A DNA stretch of 64,000 nucleotides, from the NCBI RefSeq assembly GCF_004115925.1, contig NZ_SDDX01000021.1, positions 62,001-126,000 on the forward strand, in the 5' to 3' direction. This DNA comes from Lelliottia nimipressuralis. Its GTDB lineage: Bacteria > Pseudomonadota > Gammaproteobacteria > Enterobacterales > Enterobacteriaceae. Position 1 is the first letter of the stretch. Every line of letters begins with the position of its first letter. Positions 21,039 through 31,443 of the stretch are shown here, piece after piece. The notes beneath the pieces are model-generated. The model was not told where the DNA came from, did no database searches, and saw only the letters and a list, made by a program, of their open reading frames with translations. Position numbers and translations under genes: made by a program.

Positions 21039-21052
21039 TTTAACGCGTTAAA
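21039..21052. promoter_or_regulatory. 14-bp perfect palindrome between udk and dgcE
   Basis: TTTAACGCGTTAAA is its own complement and sits about 165 bp from both divergent start codons. It could be a binding site for a dimeric regulator of dgcE or udk. I do not recognise the operator family. Confidence 0.35.
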
Positions 21053-21214
21053 CCTGAAATTTCTGCTGACTAAGTATTTAATAACTCTATGATGACAAAT
21101 TATGAGCAGTCGGCATATGAATTGTAAATTGTTTGTACTAGCATAATCCAAATTAAAATTCTCATTCGTGCGGACCTTGTTCCTGGCAGCATGGCGTCTC
21201 TGGATAAAGCGGTA

Positions 21215-24200
21215 ATGAATAAACAATACCAGCATGTTTTGGTGACTACCCCACATCCTTTACTACGGCTTGTCAGTCTTGGTCTGGTGACCTTCATCTT
21301 CACCCTTTTCTCGCTCGAGCTGACGCGTTTCGGTACTTTACTGGCACCGTTATGGTTCCCGACGTCGATCATGATGGTCGCCTTTTACCGCCACGCCGGG
21401 AAGATGTGGCCGGGAATCGCCCTCGCCTGCTCGTTTGGTAACATTCTTGCCTCGTGGATGCTGTTTTCCTGGGAAACCCTCAGTTTCTGGTACACGGCCA
21501 TCAACGTGATCGAAGCGTGCGTCGGCGCGCTGCTGCTGCGTAAATTATTGCCCTGGTATAACCCGCTTAAAAATCTTAGCGACTGGATTCGTCTGGCGAT
21601 AGGCAGCGCCGTTGTACCGCCGCTGTTAGGCGGCGTTCTGGCCTGGCTGCTGGTCCCCAGCGCCGAGCCGCTGCGTAACTTTTTTGTGTGGGTGCTTTCA
21701 GAATCTATTGGCGCGCTGGCGCTGGTCCCACTCGGTCTGCTGTTTAAACCGCACTATTTACTGCGCCACCGTAACCCGAAACTGCTGCTGGAAACCCTGC
21801 TCACGATGGCGGTCACGCTGGTGCTGTGCTGGGTGTCGATCACTTTCCTGCCCTGGCCGTTTACCTGCGTAATTGTATTACTGATGTGGAGCGCGGTGCG
21901 TCTGCCGCGCATGGAGGCGTTCCTCGTCTTTCTGGTGACGGTGATGATGGTGTCGCTGATGATTGCGACCAAACCGGCGCTGCTCACGCCCCAGAATACC
22001 GACGTGATGCTCAACGCCCCGTGGCTGCCCTTCCTGATGATGCTCCTGCCGGCGAACGTGATGACCATGGTGATGTACGCCTTTCGCGCCGAGCGCAAGC
22101 ACATCACCGAGAGTGAAGAACGTTTTCGTAATGCGATGGAGTATTCCGCCATCGGCATGGCGCTGGTCGGCATTGAAGGGCAGTGGCTGCAGGCAAACAA
22201 GGCGCTGTGCCAGTTCCTTGGCTACTCGCAGCCTGAGCTGCAGGCCCTGACTTTCCAGCAGTTGACCTGGCCGGAAGATTTAAATTCCGACCTGAAAAGC
22301 CTGGAAGATCTGGTACGTGGCGACATCAATAGCTATTCAATGGAAAAGCGCTACTACACCCGAAACGGCGAGGTGGTCTGGGCGCTGCTGACGGTCTCCG
22401 TGGTGCGTCATACGGACGGCTCCCCGCTCTATTTCATCGCGCAAATCGAAGATATCAACGACCTCAAACACACGGAGTGGGTCAATAAGCGCCTGATGGA
22501 GCGTATTACGCTCGCGAACGAAGCGGGCGGCATCGGTATCTGGGAGTGGGATTTACAGCCGGATGTGATCAGCTGGGACAAACGTATGTTCGAGATGTAC
22601 GAGATCCCGTCGCATATCAAACCGACCTGGCAGCTGTGGCACGAGAGCATGCTTCCGGAGGATCGCGAGCATGCCGAACAGGTGATCCGCGATGCCCTGA
22701 TGGCGCGCGTGCCGTTTAAGCTCGAATTCCGCATTCGCGTCAAAGAGGGTGTACGTCATATACGCTCGCTGGCGAATCGGGTGCTCAACAAGCAGGGCGA
22801 AGTCGAACGCCTGCTCGGCATCAATATGGACATGACCGAAGTTAAAGAACTTAACGAAGCCCTGTTCCAGGAAAAAGAGCGTCTGCATATCACCCTCGAC
22901 TCTATCGGCGAGGCGGTACTGTGTACCGATATCGATATGCACGTCACCTTTATGAACCCGGTCGCGGAGAAAATGAGCGGCTGGACGCAGCAGGAAGCGA
23001 TGGGACAGCCCATCCTCAATGTGCTGCACATTACCTTCGGCGAGAACGGCCCGCCGATGGAAAATATTCACAGCGGCGATATGTCACGTTCTGATATTAA
23101 TCAGGATGTGGTCCTGCACAGCCGCAATAGCGGCAGCTTCGATATTCACTACAGCATCACGCCGCTGAGCACCCTCGACGGGCAGAATATCGGCTCGGTG
23201 CTGGTCATCCAGGACGTCACCGAGTCGCGCAAAATGCTGCGTCAGCTAAGCTACAGCGCCTCTCACGACGCCCTCACCCACCTGGCGAACCGCGTCAGCT
23301 TTGAAAGCCATCTCAAGCGTCTGCTGCAAACCGTGCATGACACCCATCAGCGTCACGCGCTGGTCTTTATCGATCTCGACCGCTTCAAAGCGGTGAACGA
23401 CACCGCAGGCCACGCGGCGGGTGACGCCCTGCTGCGCGAACTGTCGTCTCTGATGCTGAGTATGCTGCGCTCAAGCGACGTGCTGGCGCGACTGGGCGGC
23501 GATGAATTTGGCCTGCTGCTGCCGGACTGTAACGTCGAGAGCGCACGCTATATCGCGGGTCGAATTATTCATGCCATCAACGATTACCACTTCATGTGGG
23601 AAGGCCGCCTGCACCGCATCGGCGCCAGCGCCGGGATCACGCTGATTGACGACACCAACAGCCTGGCCGCAGAAGTCATGTCCCAGGCTGATATCGCCTG
23701 TTACGCCTCGAAAAACAACGGTCGCGGCGTGGTAACGGTTTACGAACCGCAGCAGGAGAGAATTCACAGCGCGCGCAGCATGATGTCGCTGGATGAACAA
23801 TGGCACATGATCAAAGACAACCATCTGCTGATGATTGGCCGCAGCGTCGCGTCGCCGCGCATTCCGGAGAGCAGCAACTTCTGGCTGGTCTCCCTGCGGC
23901 TGTGGACCAGCCAGGGCGAAGTGCTCGAAGAGCACGCGTTCCGCTCGGGGCTGGCAGAACCGGATCTGCTGCATGCCCTCGACCGCCGTATTTTCCAGGA
24001 ATTTTTCCGCGCCTTTGCCGTTCAGGTAGCGAATAAAGGGATGGGTGTGGCGCTGCCGCTCTCACCTGAGGGGATGTCCAGCTCGACGCTGGTGAATGAA
24101 CTGCTCGATTTGCTGGAGAAAAGCCCGCTGCCGGGGCGTCTGCTGCATCTGGTGATTCCGGTCGAAACCCTGCAAAACCAGGATGCGACGATTCAGGACG

Positions 24201-24544
24201 GGCTGCAAAAACTGCGTCAGGCCGGTTGCCGCATTATTTTGAGCCAGGTCGGACGCGATATGGACATCTTTAACCACCTGAGCGCCCACATGGCGGATTA
24301 CCTGCTGCTGGACCCGGAGCTGGTGACCAACGTTCACGGCAATCTAATGGACGAAATGATGGTGACCATTATCCAGGGCCACGCGCAGCGGCTGGGGATG
24401 AAAACCATTGCCGGGCCGAGCAATCAGCCGCTGATGATGGATACCCTTTCCGGCATTGGTATCGACTTCATCTATGGCGATTCCATCGCCGAACCGCAGC
24501 CGCTGGAGCTACTGCTCAACACCAGTTATTTCGCTATCAACTGA
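21215..24544 (+). CDS. dgcE: Diguanylate cyclase DgcE (MASE1-PAS-PAS-PAS-GGDEF-degenerate EAL)
   Basis: Membrane-bound cyclic-di-GMP synthase that in E. coli drives curli and biofilm control. It is 1109 residues from the ATG at 21215, which matches the E. coli start MSKQSQHVL. An in-frame ATG at 21191 would add eight residues and has no better ribosome binding site. An N-terminal MASE1 region with about eight membrane helices is followed by three PAS/PAC domains (roughly 300-690). The intact GGDEF is at residues 761-765. The C-terminal EAL-like domain lacks the EAL motif, so phosphodiesterase activity is unlikely. The 3' end overlaps alkA by 36 nt. Confidence 0.94.
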   Translation: MNKQYQHVLVTTPHPLLRLVSLGLVTFIFTLFSLELTRFGTLLAPLWFPTSIMMVAFYRHAGKMWPGIALACSFGNILASWMLFSWETLSFWYTAINVIEACVGALLLRKLLPWYNPLKNLSDWIRLAIGSAVVPPLLGGVLAWLLVPSAEPLRNFFVWVLSESIGALALVPLGLLFKPHYLLRHRNPKLLLETLLTMAVTLVLCWVSITFLPWPFTCVIVLLMWSAVRLPRMEAFLVFLVTVMMVSLMIATKPALLTPQNTDVMLNAPWLPFLMMLLPANVMTMVMYAFRAERKHITESEERFRNAMEYSAIGMALVGIEGQWLQANKALCQFLGYSQPELQALTFQQLTWPEDLNSDLKSLEDLVRGDINSYSMEKRYYTRNGEVVWALLTVSVVRHTDGSPLYFIAQIEDINDLKHTEWVNKRLMERITLANEAGGIGIWEWDLQPDVISWDKRMFEMYEIPSHIKPTWQLWHESMLPEDREHAEQVIRDALMARVPFKLEFRIRVKEGVRHIRSLANRVLNKQGEVERLLGINMDMTEVKELNEALFQEKERLHITLDSIGEAVLCTDIDMHVTFMNPVAEKMSGWTQQEAMGQPILNVLHITFGENGPPMENIHSGDMSRSDINQDVVLHSRNSGSFDIHYSITPLSTLDGQNIGSVLVIQDVTESRKMLRQLSYSASHDALTHLANRVSFESHLKRLLQTVHDTHQRHALVFIDLDRFKAVNDTAGHAAGDALLRELSSLMLSMLRSSDVLARLGGDEFGLLLPDCNVESARYIAGRIIHAINDYHFMWEGRLHRIGASAGITLIDDTNSLAAEVMSQADIACYASKNNGRGVVTVYEPQQERIHSARSMMSLDEQWHMIKDNHLLMIGRSVASPRIPESSNFWLVSLRLWTSQGEVLEEHAFRSGLAEPDLLHALDRRIFQEFFRAFAVQVANKGMGVALPLSPEGMSSSTLVNELLDLLEKSPLPGRLLHLVIPVETLQNQDATIQDGLQKLRQAGCRIILSQVGRDMDIFNHLSAHMADYLLLDPELVTNVHGNLMDEMMVTIIQGHAQRLGMKTIAGPSNQPLMMDTLSGIGIDFIYGDSIAEPQPLELLLNTSYFAIN

Positions 24545-25381
24545 GGGTGCCCAGTTTTCCGTATACCAGATATGGAGCAGCGCATAAGACCGCCACGGCT
24601 GCCAGCGCAGCGCATACTTGCGGATCTGCGCCGGCGTCATACCGGCGAAGCGCTGTTTGATCAGATAGTCATCCGGCAAGAACACATCTTTCGCCTGCCA
24701 GCCGCGCAGGGCTAAGTAGTTAGCCGTCCAGCGCCCGATCCCGGGCCGCGCCTGAAGCGCCTTCATTCCGCTCTCAATATCTTCCGGCGGCTGGAGCGGA
24801 AAAGTGCCGTCAACGACCGACTGCGCAAGGTGAATCAACGACTCCGCGCGTTTCACCGGCATCCCCAGCGCCTTGAGCGCCAGCGGATCGGCAGCAGCCA
24901 GTGCCGCCGGGGTCGGGAAGCAGGTGTATTCCGGGAATCCCTTCAGCGGTTCGCCGCACAGCGCGACCACGCGCGCCGCGAGTTTCGCCGCCATCGACAC
25001 ACTCACCAGCTGCCCGAGAATCGCCCGCACACCTTGTTCGTACGCATCCATCGCCCCCGGCAGGCGTAATCCTGGACGTGCTGCGCCCAGCTCACCCAGC
25101 GTGGCAGCGATGTGCTGCGGATTGCAGGAGAGATCGAACAGGCGTTCGATACGCGCCAGGCAGTTCTGCGCGACCGGCACCAGCCCTTCGCTGAGCGTGA
25201 CCTGCAGGGTGCAATCCGCCAGCGATGGCGTGACCCGAAACAGCCCCTGATGGCCGTCGCAGGTGAAACTGCGCTCGTAATAGGTATCGGTCACGGTCTC
25301 CACGCCCGCGACCGCACGCGCGCCAAGAAAGCCAAACATCCATTGCCAGTCGTAGGGGGGTTGCCAGTTCAGGGTGTACAT
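24509..25381 (-). CDS. alkA: DNA-3-methyladenine glycosylase II
   Basis: Base-excision repair enzyme that removes alkylated purines, normally induced by Ada. It is 290 residues from the ATG at 25381, about 5 nt after AGGAG. The neighbouring ATG at 25384 is too close to that site. The N-terminal AlkA_N domain is followed by a helix-hairpin-helix (LQARPGIGRWTANYLAL). The catalytic Asp is in VFLPDDYLIKQRF. The C-terminus is about eight residues longer than in E. coli and reads antisense into the end of dgcE. Confidence 0.95.
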   Translation of the reverse strand: MYTLNWQPPYDWQWMFGFLGARAVAGVETVTDTYYERSFTCDGHQGLFRVTPSLADCTLQVTLSEGLVPVAQNCLARIERLFDLSCNPQHIAATLGELGAARPGLRLPGAMDAYEQGVRAILGQLVSVSMAAKLAARVVALCGEPLKGFPEYTCFPTPAALAAADPLALKALGMPVKRAESLIHLAQSVVDGTFPLQPPEDIESGMKALQARPGIGRWTANYLALRGWQAKDVFLPDDYLIKQRFAGMTPAQIRKYALRWQPWRSYALLHIWYTENWAPSVDSEITGVEQ

Positions 25382-25513
25382 CATCGCTCCTTTTGTTGTC
25401 TTCACAGCATAACCCGACCTTACGCGGTGTGCCTTGCTTTCATATTCCTGTTGTCGTGAGCGAGACATTTCGCTAAAGTCTCGCCCCTTCTCAACGGCAT
25501 GGGGATTACGTCA

Positions 25514-26866
25514 GTGTTTATTGGTTTTGACTACGGTACGGCAAACTGCTCTGTGGCGGTGATGGATGACAACACGCCACGTCTGCTGAAAATGGAAAAA
25601 GAGAGCTCGCTGCTGCCGTCGATGCTGTGTGCGCCGACGCGCGAAGCCGTGAGCGAATGGCTGTATCGCCACCATCAGGTTCCGGCGACTGCCACAGAGA
25701 CGCAGGCGTTACTGCGTCGTGCCGTGAATTTCAACCGCGACGAAGATATCGACGTCACGCCGTCCAGCGTACAGTTCGGTTTGTCCTCTCTGGCGCAGTA
25801 CATTGAAGATCCGGAAGAAGTTTACTTCGTTAAATCCCCCAAATCCTTCCTCGGTGCCAGCGGGCTTAAGCCGCAGCAGGTAGCCCTGTTTGAAGATCTG
25901 GTGTGCGCGATGATGCTGCACATTCGCAACCAGGCGCAGACGCAGGTATCGGACGCGATCACCCAGGCCGTCATTGGCCGCCCGATTAACTTCCAGGGGC
26001 TGGGCGGCGATGAAGCCAACCAGCAGGCGCAGGGTATTCTTGAGCGCGCGGCCCATCGCGCCGGTTTCCGCGACGTTGTGTTCCAGTATGAGCCGGTCGC
26101 TGCGGGTCTGGATTTTGAAGCGACGCTGCGCGAAGAGAAACGTGTGCTGGTGGTGGATATCGGGGGGGGTACTACCGACTGCTCCCTGCTGCTGATGGGG
26201 CCTCAATGGCACCAGCGCCGCGACCGCGAAAACAGCCTGTTAGGGCACAGCGGTTGCCGCGTAGGCGGTAACGATCTGGATATCGCCCTGGCATTTAAAA
26301 GCCTGATGCCGCTGCTCGGTATGGGCGGGCAAACGGAAAAAGGGACCGCCCTGCCGATTCTGCCGTGGTGGAATGCCGTCGCGATTAACGACGTTCCGGC
26401 GCAGAGCGATTTCTACAGTACTGCTAACGGACGCTTCCTGAACGACCTGGTGCGTGACGCCCAGGACGGCGACAAAGTGGCCCTGCTGCATAAAGTCTGG
26501 CGTCAGCGTCTGAGCTACCGTGTGGTGCGCAGTGCGGAAGAGAGCAAAATTGCCCTCTCCGATGCGACCGAGCACGCCGTCACGCTGCCGTTTATCAGCG
26601 ACGAACTGGCGACCGCCATTTCTCAGCATGGGCTTGAGACGGCGCTGTCGCAGCCACTGCAGCGCATTCTGGAGCAGGTTCAGCTGGCGCTGGAAAACGG
26701 TCACGAGAAACCGGATGTGATCTATCTGACGGGCGGTAGCGCACGTTCACCGCTGATCAAGAAAGCGCTGGCAGAACAGTTGCCGGGCATTCCGATTGCC
26801 GGTGGCGATGATTTTGGCTCCGTCACCGCCGGGCTGGCACGCTGGGCGAAGGTAATGTTCAGCTGA
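25514..26866 (+). CDS. yegD: Hsp70-family chaperone-like ATPase YegD
   Basis: Hsp70/actin-fold ATPase without the usual C-terminal substrate domain; role unknown. FIGFDYGTANCSVAVM is the phosphate-1 loop, VVDIGGGTTDCSLLL the phosphate-2 loop, and DVIYLTGGSARSPLIKK the adenosine motif. The GTG at 25514 gives 450 residues, the E. coli length. An in-frame ATG at 25499 would add five residues. In E. coli yegI, yegJ, yegK and yegL follow; here the mdt operon follows directly. Confidence 0.93.
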   Translation: MFIGFDYGTANCSVAVMDDNTPRLLKMEKESSLLPSMLCAPTREAVSEWLYRHHQVPATATETQALLRRAVNFNRDEDIDVTPSSVQFGLSSLAQYIEDPEEVYFVKSPKSFLGASGLKPQQVALFEDLVCAMMLHIRNQAQTQVSDAITQAVIGRPINFQGLGGDEANQQAQGILERAAHRAGFRDVVFQYEPVAAGLDFEATLREEKRVLVVDIGGGTTDCSLLLMGPQWHQRRDRENSLLGHSGCRVGGNDLDIALAFKSLMPLLGMGGQTEKGTALPILPWWNAVAINDVPAQSDFYSTANGRFLNDLVRDAQDGDKVALLHKVWRQRLSYRVVRSAEESKIALSDATEHAVTLPFISDELATAISQHGLETALSQPLQRILEQVQLALENGHEKPDVIYLTGGSARSPLIKKALAEQLPGIPIAGGDDFGSVTAGLARWAKVMFS

Positions 26867-26929
26867 TATTTGTCGGGGTCTGTGCGGGCTGATGCCCTCC
26901 CCCCGCGCCCGGTAAGAGCGAGAAATCCT

Positions 26930-26963
26930 CAAAACGGCAGCTCAGGTTGCCGTTTTGCTTTTA
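26930..26963 (+). terminator. Rho-independent terminator after yegD
   Basis: The perfect 10-bp stem CAAAACGGCA (26930-26939) with TGCCGTTTTG (26948-26957) is followed by CTTTTATC. It isolates yegD from the mdt operon. Confidence 0.85.
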
Positions 26964-26993
26964 TCTCTCAGACAAATCCAGACAGTCTTTCAT

Positions 26994-27011
26994 ATTTCCT
27001 CCATTATTCCA
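26994..27011 (+). promoter_or_regulatory. Putative BaeR box upstream of mdtA
   Basis: ATTTCCTCCATTATTCCA matches the published BaeR consensus TTTTTCTCCATDATTGGC at 13 of 18 positions, including the core CTCCATTATT. It lies 63 bp upstream of mdtA, consistent with autoregulation of mdtABCD-baeSR by phosphorylated BaeR. Confidence 0.7.
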
Positions 27012-27073
27012 CTGCGTTGCCTGACTAAACTAGTATCATTCCCCGAAGTGTTTCAGGAAGAGAACGTATAACG

Positions 27074-28321
27074 ATGAAAGGCAGCAAAAAATTCCGCTGG
27101 GCAATCGCCGTCGGTGTCATTGTGGTGGCCCTTGCCGCCGCGTGGTACTGGCACAATCAATCGGCGCAGAGTGCCGCTCCGGCAGGCGCTAACGGCCAGA
27201 CGCAACGCCCTGCGGGCGGTGGACGTCACGGCATGCGCGGTGGCGCGCTTGCCCCGGTACAGGCCGCGACCGCCGTCAGCAAATCGGTTCCTCGTTATCT
27301 CACCGGTCTTGGGACGGTTACCGCCGCAAACACAGTAACCGTGCGCAGCCGCGTCGATGGACAGCTGATGGCGATCCACTTCCAGGAAGGCCAACAGGTC
27401 AAAGCTGGCGATCTGCTGGCTGAAATCGATCCGAGTCAGTTCAAAGTGGCCCTCGCACAGGCGCAAGGCCAGCTCGCCAAAGATAAAGCAACGCTTGCCA
27501 ACGCCCAGCGCGATCTGGCGCGTTATCAGCAACTGGTAAAAACCAACCTCGTTTCCCGTCAGGAGCTGGACACGCAGCAGTCGCTGGTGAGCGAAGCCCA
27601 GGGCACCATTAAAGCGGATGAAGCCGCCGTCGCCAGCGCACAATTGCAGCTCGACTGGAGTCGCATTACCGCGCCGATTGACGGACGCGTCGGCCTGAAA
27701 CAGGTCGATATCGGCAACCAGATATCCAGCGGCGACACCACCGGTATCGTGGTGCTCACCCAAACGCATCCAATTGATCTCGTCTTTACCCTGCCGGAAA
27801 GCGAAATCGCCACCGTCGTTCAGGCGCAAAAAAACGGCCAGACCCTGGCGGTAGAAGCCTGGGATCGTGCGAACAAAGCCAAGCTGAGCGACGGCCAACT
27901 GCTGAGCCTGGATAACCAGATCGATACCACCACCGGCACCATCAAGCTTAAAGCCCGCTTTACCAATCAGGATGACGCCCTGTTCCCGAACCAGTTCGTC
28001 AACGCGCGGATGCTCGTCGCTACCGAGGAGAATGCGGTGGTGATCCCAACGGCGGCGCTGCAGATGGGCAACGAAGGCAACTTTGTTTGGGTGCTGAACA
28101 GTGACAATAAAGTCAGCAAACATCTGGTGAAACCGGGTATTCAGGACAGCCAGACGGTGGTCATCAGCGCGGGCCTTTCCGCAGGCGATCGCGTGGTAAC
28201 GGACGGGATCGACCGTCTGACCGAAGGGGCCAAAGTCGAAGTCGTTGAAGCACACACGGATACGGCCACCAGCGAAAAACCGGCTAAACGTGAACACGTG
28301 AAACAGGGAGCGGCGTCCTGA
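27074..28321 (+). CDS. mdtA: RND efflux periplasmic adaptor MdtA
   Basis: Membrane-fusion protein linking the MdtBC pump to TolC; 415 residues as in E. coli. One N-terminal anchor or signal helix ([18 protein letters not shown]) is followed by the lipoyl half-motifs, an alpha-hairpin ([21 protein letters not shown]) and a beta-barrel. The complex exports novobiocin, bile salts and other compounds in E. coli. Its TGA shares a base with the mdtB ATG. Confidence 0.97.
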   Translation: MKGSKKFRWAIAVGVIVVALAAAWYWHNQSAQSAAPAGANGQTQRPAGGGRHGMRGGALAPVQAATAVSKSVPRYLTGLGTVTAANTVTVRSRVDGQLMAIHFQEGQQVKAGDLLAEIDPSQFKVALAQAQGQLAKDKATLANAQRDLARYQQLVKTNLVSRQELDTQQSLVSEAQGTIKADEAAVASAQLQLDWSRITAPIDGRVGLKQVDIGNQISSGDTTGIVVLTQTHPIDLVFTLPESEIATVVQAQKNGQTLAVEAWDRANKAKLSDGQLLSLDNQIDTTTGTIKLKARFTNQDDALFPNQFVNARMLVATEENAVVIPTAALQMGNEGNFVWVLNSDNKVSKHLVKPGIQDSQTVVISAGLSAGDRVVTDGIDRLTEGAKVEVVEAHTDTATSEKPAKREHVKQGAAS

Positions 28322-31300
28322 TGCAGGTATTGCCACCCAGCTCCACAGGTGGGCCATCACGCCTGTTCATTTTACGCCCCGTCGCCACCACGCTGCTGAT
28401 GGTGGCGATCCTGCTGGCAGGGATTATCGGCTATCGCTTCCTGCCCGTGTCGGCCCTGCCCGAAGTGGATTACCCAACGATTCAGGTCGTCACCCTCTAT
28501 CCTGGCGCCAGCCCGGATGTGGTGACGTCGGCGATCACTGCCCCGCTGGAGCGCCAGTTTGGGCAGATGTCGGGCCTGAAACAGATGTCATCGCAAAGCT
28601 CCGGCGGCGCGTCGGTGGTGACGCTGCAATTCCAGCTCACCCTGCCTCTCGACGTGGCCGAGCAGGAAGTGCAGGCGGCGATTAACGCAGCCACCAATCT
28701 GCTGCCCTCCGACCTGCCCAATCCACCGGTTTACAGCAAGGTCAATCCGGCGGATCCGCCGATCATGACCCTCGCCGTCACCTCCTCCGCCATGCCGATG
28801 ACACAGGTGGAAGATATGGTGGAAACGCGCGTGGCGCAGAAAATCTCCCAGGTCTCCGGCGTCGGGCTGGTGACACTCTCCGGTGGTCAGCGTCCGGCCG
28901 TGCGCGTGAAACTGAACGCCCAGGCGATTGCCGCCCTCGGATTGACCAGCGAAACCATCCGCACCGCCATCAGCAGCGCCAACGTCAACTCGGCAAAAGG
29001 CTCGCTGGACGGCCCAACGCGCGCCGTCACGCTCTCGGCTAACGACCAGATGCAGTCCGCCGACGAGTATCGTCAGTTGATTGTGGCTTACCAGAACGGC
29101 GCCCCCATTCGCCTCGGTGATGTGGCCACCGTAGAGCAAGGTGCAGAAAACAGCTGGCTCGGCGCATGGGCCAACAAACAGCAGGCGATTGTGATGAACG
29201 TCCAGCGCCAGCCGGGCGCGAACATTATCGACACCGCCGACAGCATTCGCACTATGTTGCCGCAGCTGATCGAGAGCCTGCCGAAATCGGTGAGCGTCAA
29301 GGTCCTGTCGGATCGCACCACCAATATCCGCGCCTCCGTCAGCGACACCCAGTTCGAGCTGATGCTGGCGATTGCGCTGGTGGTGATGATTATTTACGTC
29401 TTCCTGCGTAATGTTCCAGCGACCATTATCCCTGCCGTCGCCGTTCCGCTGTCGCTGGTCGGGACCTTTGCGGTAATGGTGTTCCTCGATTTCTCCATCA
29501 ACAACCTCACCCTGATGGCGCTCACCATCGCCACCGGGTTCGTGGTCGATGATGCAATCGTGGTCATCGAGAACATTTCGCGCTATATCGAAAAAGGCGA
29601 GAAGCCGCTGGCCGCAGCGCTAAAAGGCGCAGGCGAGATCGGCTTTACCATTATCTCCCTCACCTTCTCGCTGATTGCGGTGCTGATCCCGCTGCTGTTT
29701 ATGGGCGATATCGTTGGCCGTCTGTTCCGCGAATTTGCCGTCACCCTGGCAGTGGCGATTCTCATCTCCGCCGTGGTCTCCCTGACGCTGACGCCGATGA
29801 TGTGCGCCCGCATGCTGAGCGCGGAATCCCTGCGCAAGCAAAACCGTTTTTCTCGCGCCTCCGAGCGCCTGTTTGAACGCGTGATTGCGGCCTATGGCCG
29901 GATGCTGACCAAAGTGCTCAATCACCCGTGGGCGACGTTGAGCGTCGCGCTGGGAACGCTGGCCCTGAGCATGCTGCTGTGGGTGATGATCCCGAAAGGC
30001 TTCTTCCCGATTCAGGATAACGGCATTATTCAGGGTACGCTGCAGGCGCCGCAGTCCGTCTCCTTCGCCAGCATGGCCCAGCGCCAGCAGCAGGTGTCCG
30101 AGGTGATCATGAAAGATCCGGCGGTCGAGAGCCTGACGTCGTTTGTCGGCGTGGACGGCACCAATCCGTCGCTGAACAGCGCTCGCCTGCAGATCAATCT
30201 CAAACCGCTGGACGACCGCGACGATCGCGTGAATACCGTGATCGAACGGCTGCAAACTGCGGTGGCAAGAGTGCCAGGCGTCGAGCTGTATCTCCAGCCG
30301 ACTCAGGATTTGACCATCGATACCACCGTCAGCCGCACCCAGTACCAGTTCACCCTGCAGGCCACCAGCCTGGAGGCGCTTAGCACCTGGGTTCCGCAAC
30401 TGGTCAGTAAGCTCCAGGAACTGCCGCAGCTGTCGGACGTGAGCAGCGACTGGCAGGATCAGGGGCTGGCTGCCTACGTCAACGTTAACCGTGACACCGC
30501 CAGCCGTCTGGGCATTTCCATGGCCGATGTGGATAACGCGCTGTACAACGCCTTCGGCCAGCGCCTGATCTCCACGATTTACACCCAGGCCAACCAGTAT
30601 CGCGTGGTGCTGGAGCACAACACTGAACAGACGCCGGGCCTTGCGGCGCTGGATTCGATTCGCCTGACCAGCAAAGACGGCGGGATGGTGCCGCTGAGCG
30701 CAATTGCCACCGTCGAGCAGCGCTTTACGCCGCTCTCCATCAACCATCTCGACCAGTTCCCGTCCACCACCATTTCGTTTAACGTGCCGGACAATTACTC
30801 CCTCGGGGAAGCGGTGGAATCCATTCTCAACGCCGAGAAAACCCTTAGCTTCCCGACGGATATCCAGACCCAGTTCCAGGGCAGCACCCTGGCGTTCCAG
30901 GCCGCACTCGGGAACACCATCTGGCTTATCGTTGCGGCGGTCGTGGCGATGTATATTGTGCTCGGCGTACTGTATGAGAGCTTTATCCATCCGGTGACGA
31001 TCCTCTCCACCCTGCCCACGGCGGGCGTGGGCGCGCTGCTGGCGCTGATGCTGTCGGGCAGTGAGCTGGATGTGATTGCGATTATCGGCATTATTTTGCT
31101 GATCGGCATCGTCAAGAAAAACGCCATCATGATGATCGACTTCGCCCTTGCCGCCGAGCGCGAACAGGGCATGGCCCCGCGCGAGGCCATTTTCCAGGCC
31201 TGCCTGCTGCGTTTTCGTCCGATCCTGATGACCACCATGGCCGCCCTGCTTGGCGCACTGCCGCTGATGCTCAGTACCGGCGTCGGTGCGGAATTGCGCC

Positions 31301-31443
31301 GTCCGCTGGGGATCGGTATGGTCGGCGGTTTGCTGGTCAGCCAGGTGCTGACGCTGTTCACCACGCCGGTGATTTACCTGCTGTTTGACAGCCTGGCGCT
31401 GAGGCTCAAAGCGCGCTTCCCGAAACGTGAAGAGGAGGCGTAA
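28321..31443 (+). CDS. mdtB: RND efflux pump subunit MdtB
   Basis: Inner-membrane proton antiporter of the HAE1 family; 1040 residues with 12 membrane helices and two large periplasmic loops. The proton-relay motif [13 protein letters not shown] in TM4 is intact. MdtB forms a B2C heterotrimer with MdtC, unlike most RND pumps, which are homotrimers. It lies second in mdtABCD-baeSR. Confidence 0.97.
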   Translation: MQVLPPSSTGGPSRLFILRPVATTLLMVAILLAGIIGYRFLPVSALPEVDYPTIQVVTLYPGASPDVVTSAITAPLERQFGQMSGLKQMSSQSSGGASVVTLQFQLTLPLDVAEQEVQAAINAATNLLPSDLPNPPVYSKVNPADPPIMTLAVTSSAMPMTQVEDMVETRVAQKISQVSGVGLVTLSGGQRPAVRVKLNAQAIAALGLTSETIRTAISSANVNSAKGSLDGPTRAVTLSANDQMQSADEYRQLIVAYQNGAPIRLGDVATVEQGAENSWLGAWANKQQAIVMNVQRQPGANIIDTADSIRTMLPQLIESLPKSVSVKVLSDRTTNIRASVSDTQFELMLAIALVVMIIYVFLRNVPATIIPAVAVPLSLVGTFAVMVFLDFSINNLTLMALTIATGFVVDDAIVVIENISRYIEKGEKPLAAALKGAGEIGFTIISLTFSLIAVLIPLLFMGDIVGRLFREFAVTLAVAILISAVVSLTLTPMMCARMLSAESLRKQNRFSRASERLFERVIAAYGRMLTKVLNHPWATLSVALGTLALSMLLWVMIPKGFFPIQDNGIIQGTLQAPQSVSFASMAQRQQQVSEVIMKDPAVESLTSFVGVDGTNPSLNSARLQINLKPLDDRDDRVNTVIERLQTAVARVPGVELYLQPTQDLTIDTTVSRTQYQFTLQATSLEALSTWVPQLVSKLQELPQLSDVSSDWQDQGLAAYVNVNRDTASRLGISMADVDNALYNAFGQRLISTIYTQANQYRVVLEHNTEQTPGLAALDSIRLTSKDGGMVPLSAIATVEQRFTPLSINHLDQFPSTTISFNVPDNYSLGEAVESILNAEKTLSFPTDIQTQFQGSTLAFQAALGNTIWLIVAAVVAMYIVLGVLYESFIHPVTILSTLPTAGVGALLALMLSGSELDVIAIIGIILLIGIVKKNAIMMIDFALAAEREQGMAPREAIFQACLLRFRPILMTTMAALLGALPLMLSTGVGAELRRPLGIGMVGGLLVSQVLTLFTTPVIYLLFDSLALRLKARFPKREEEA

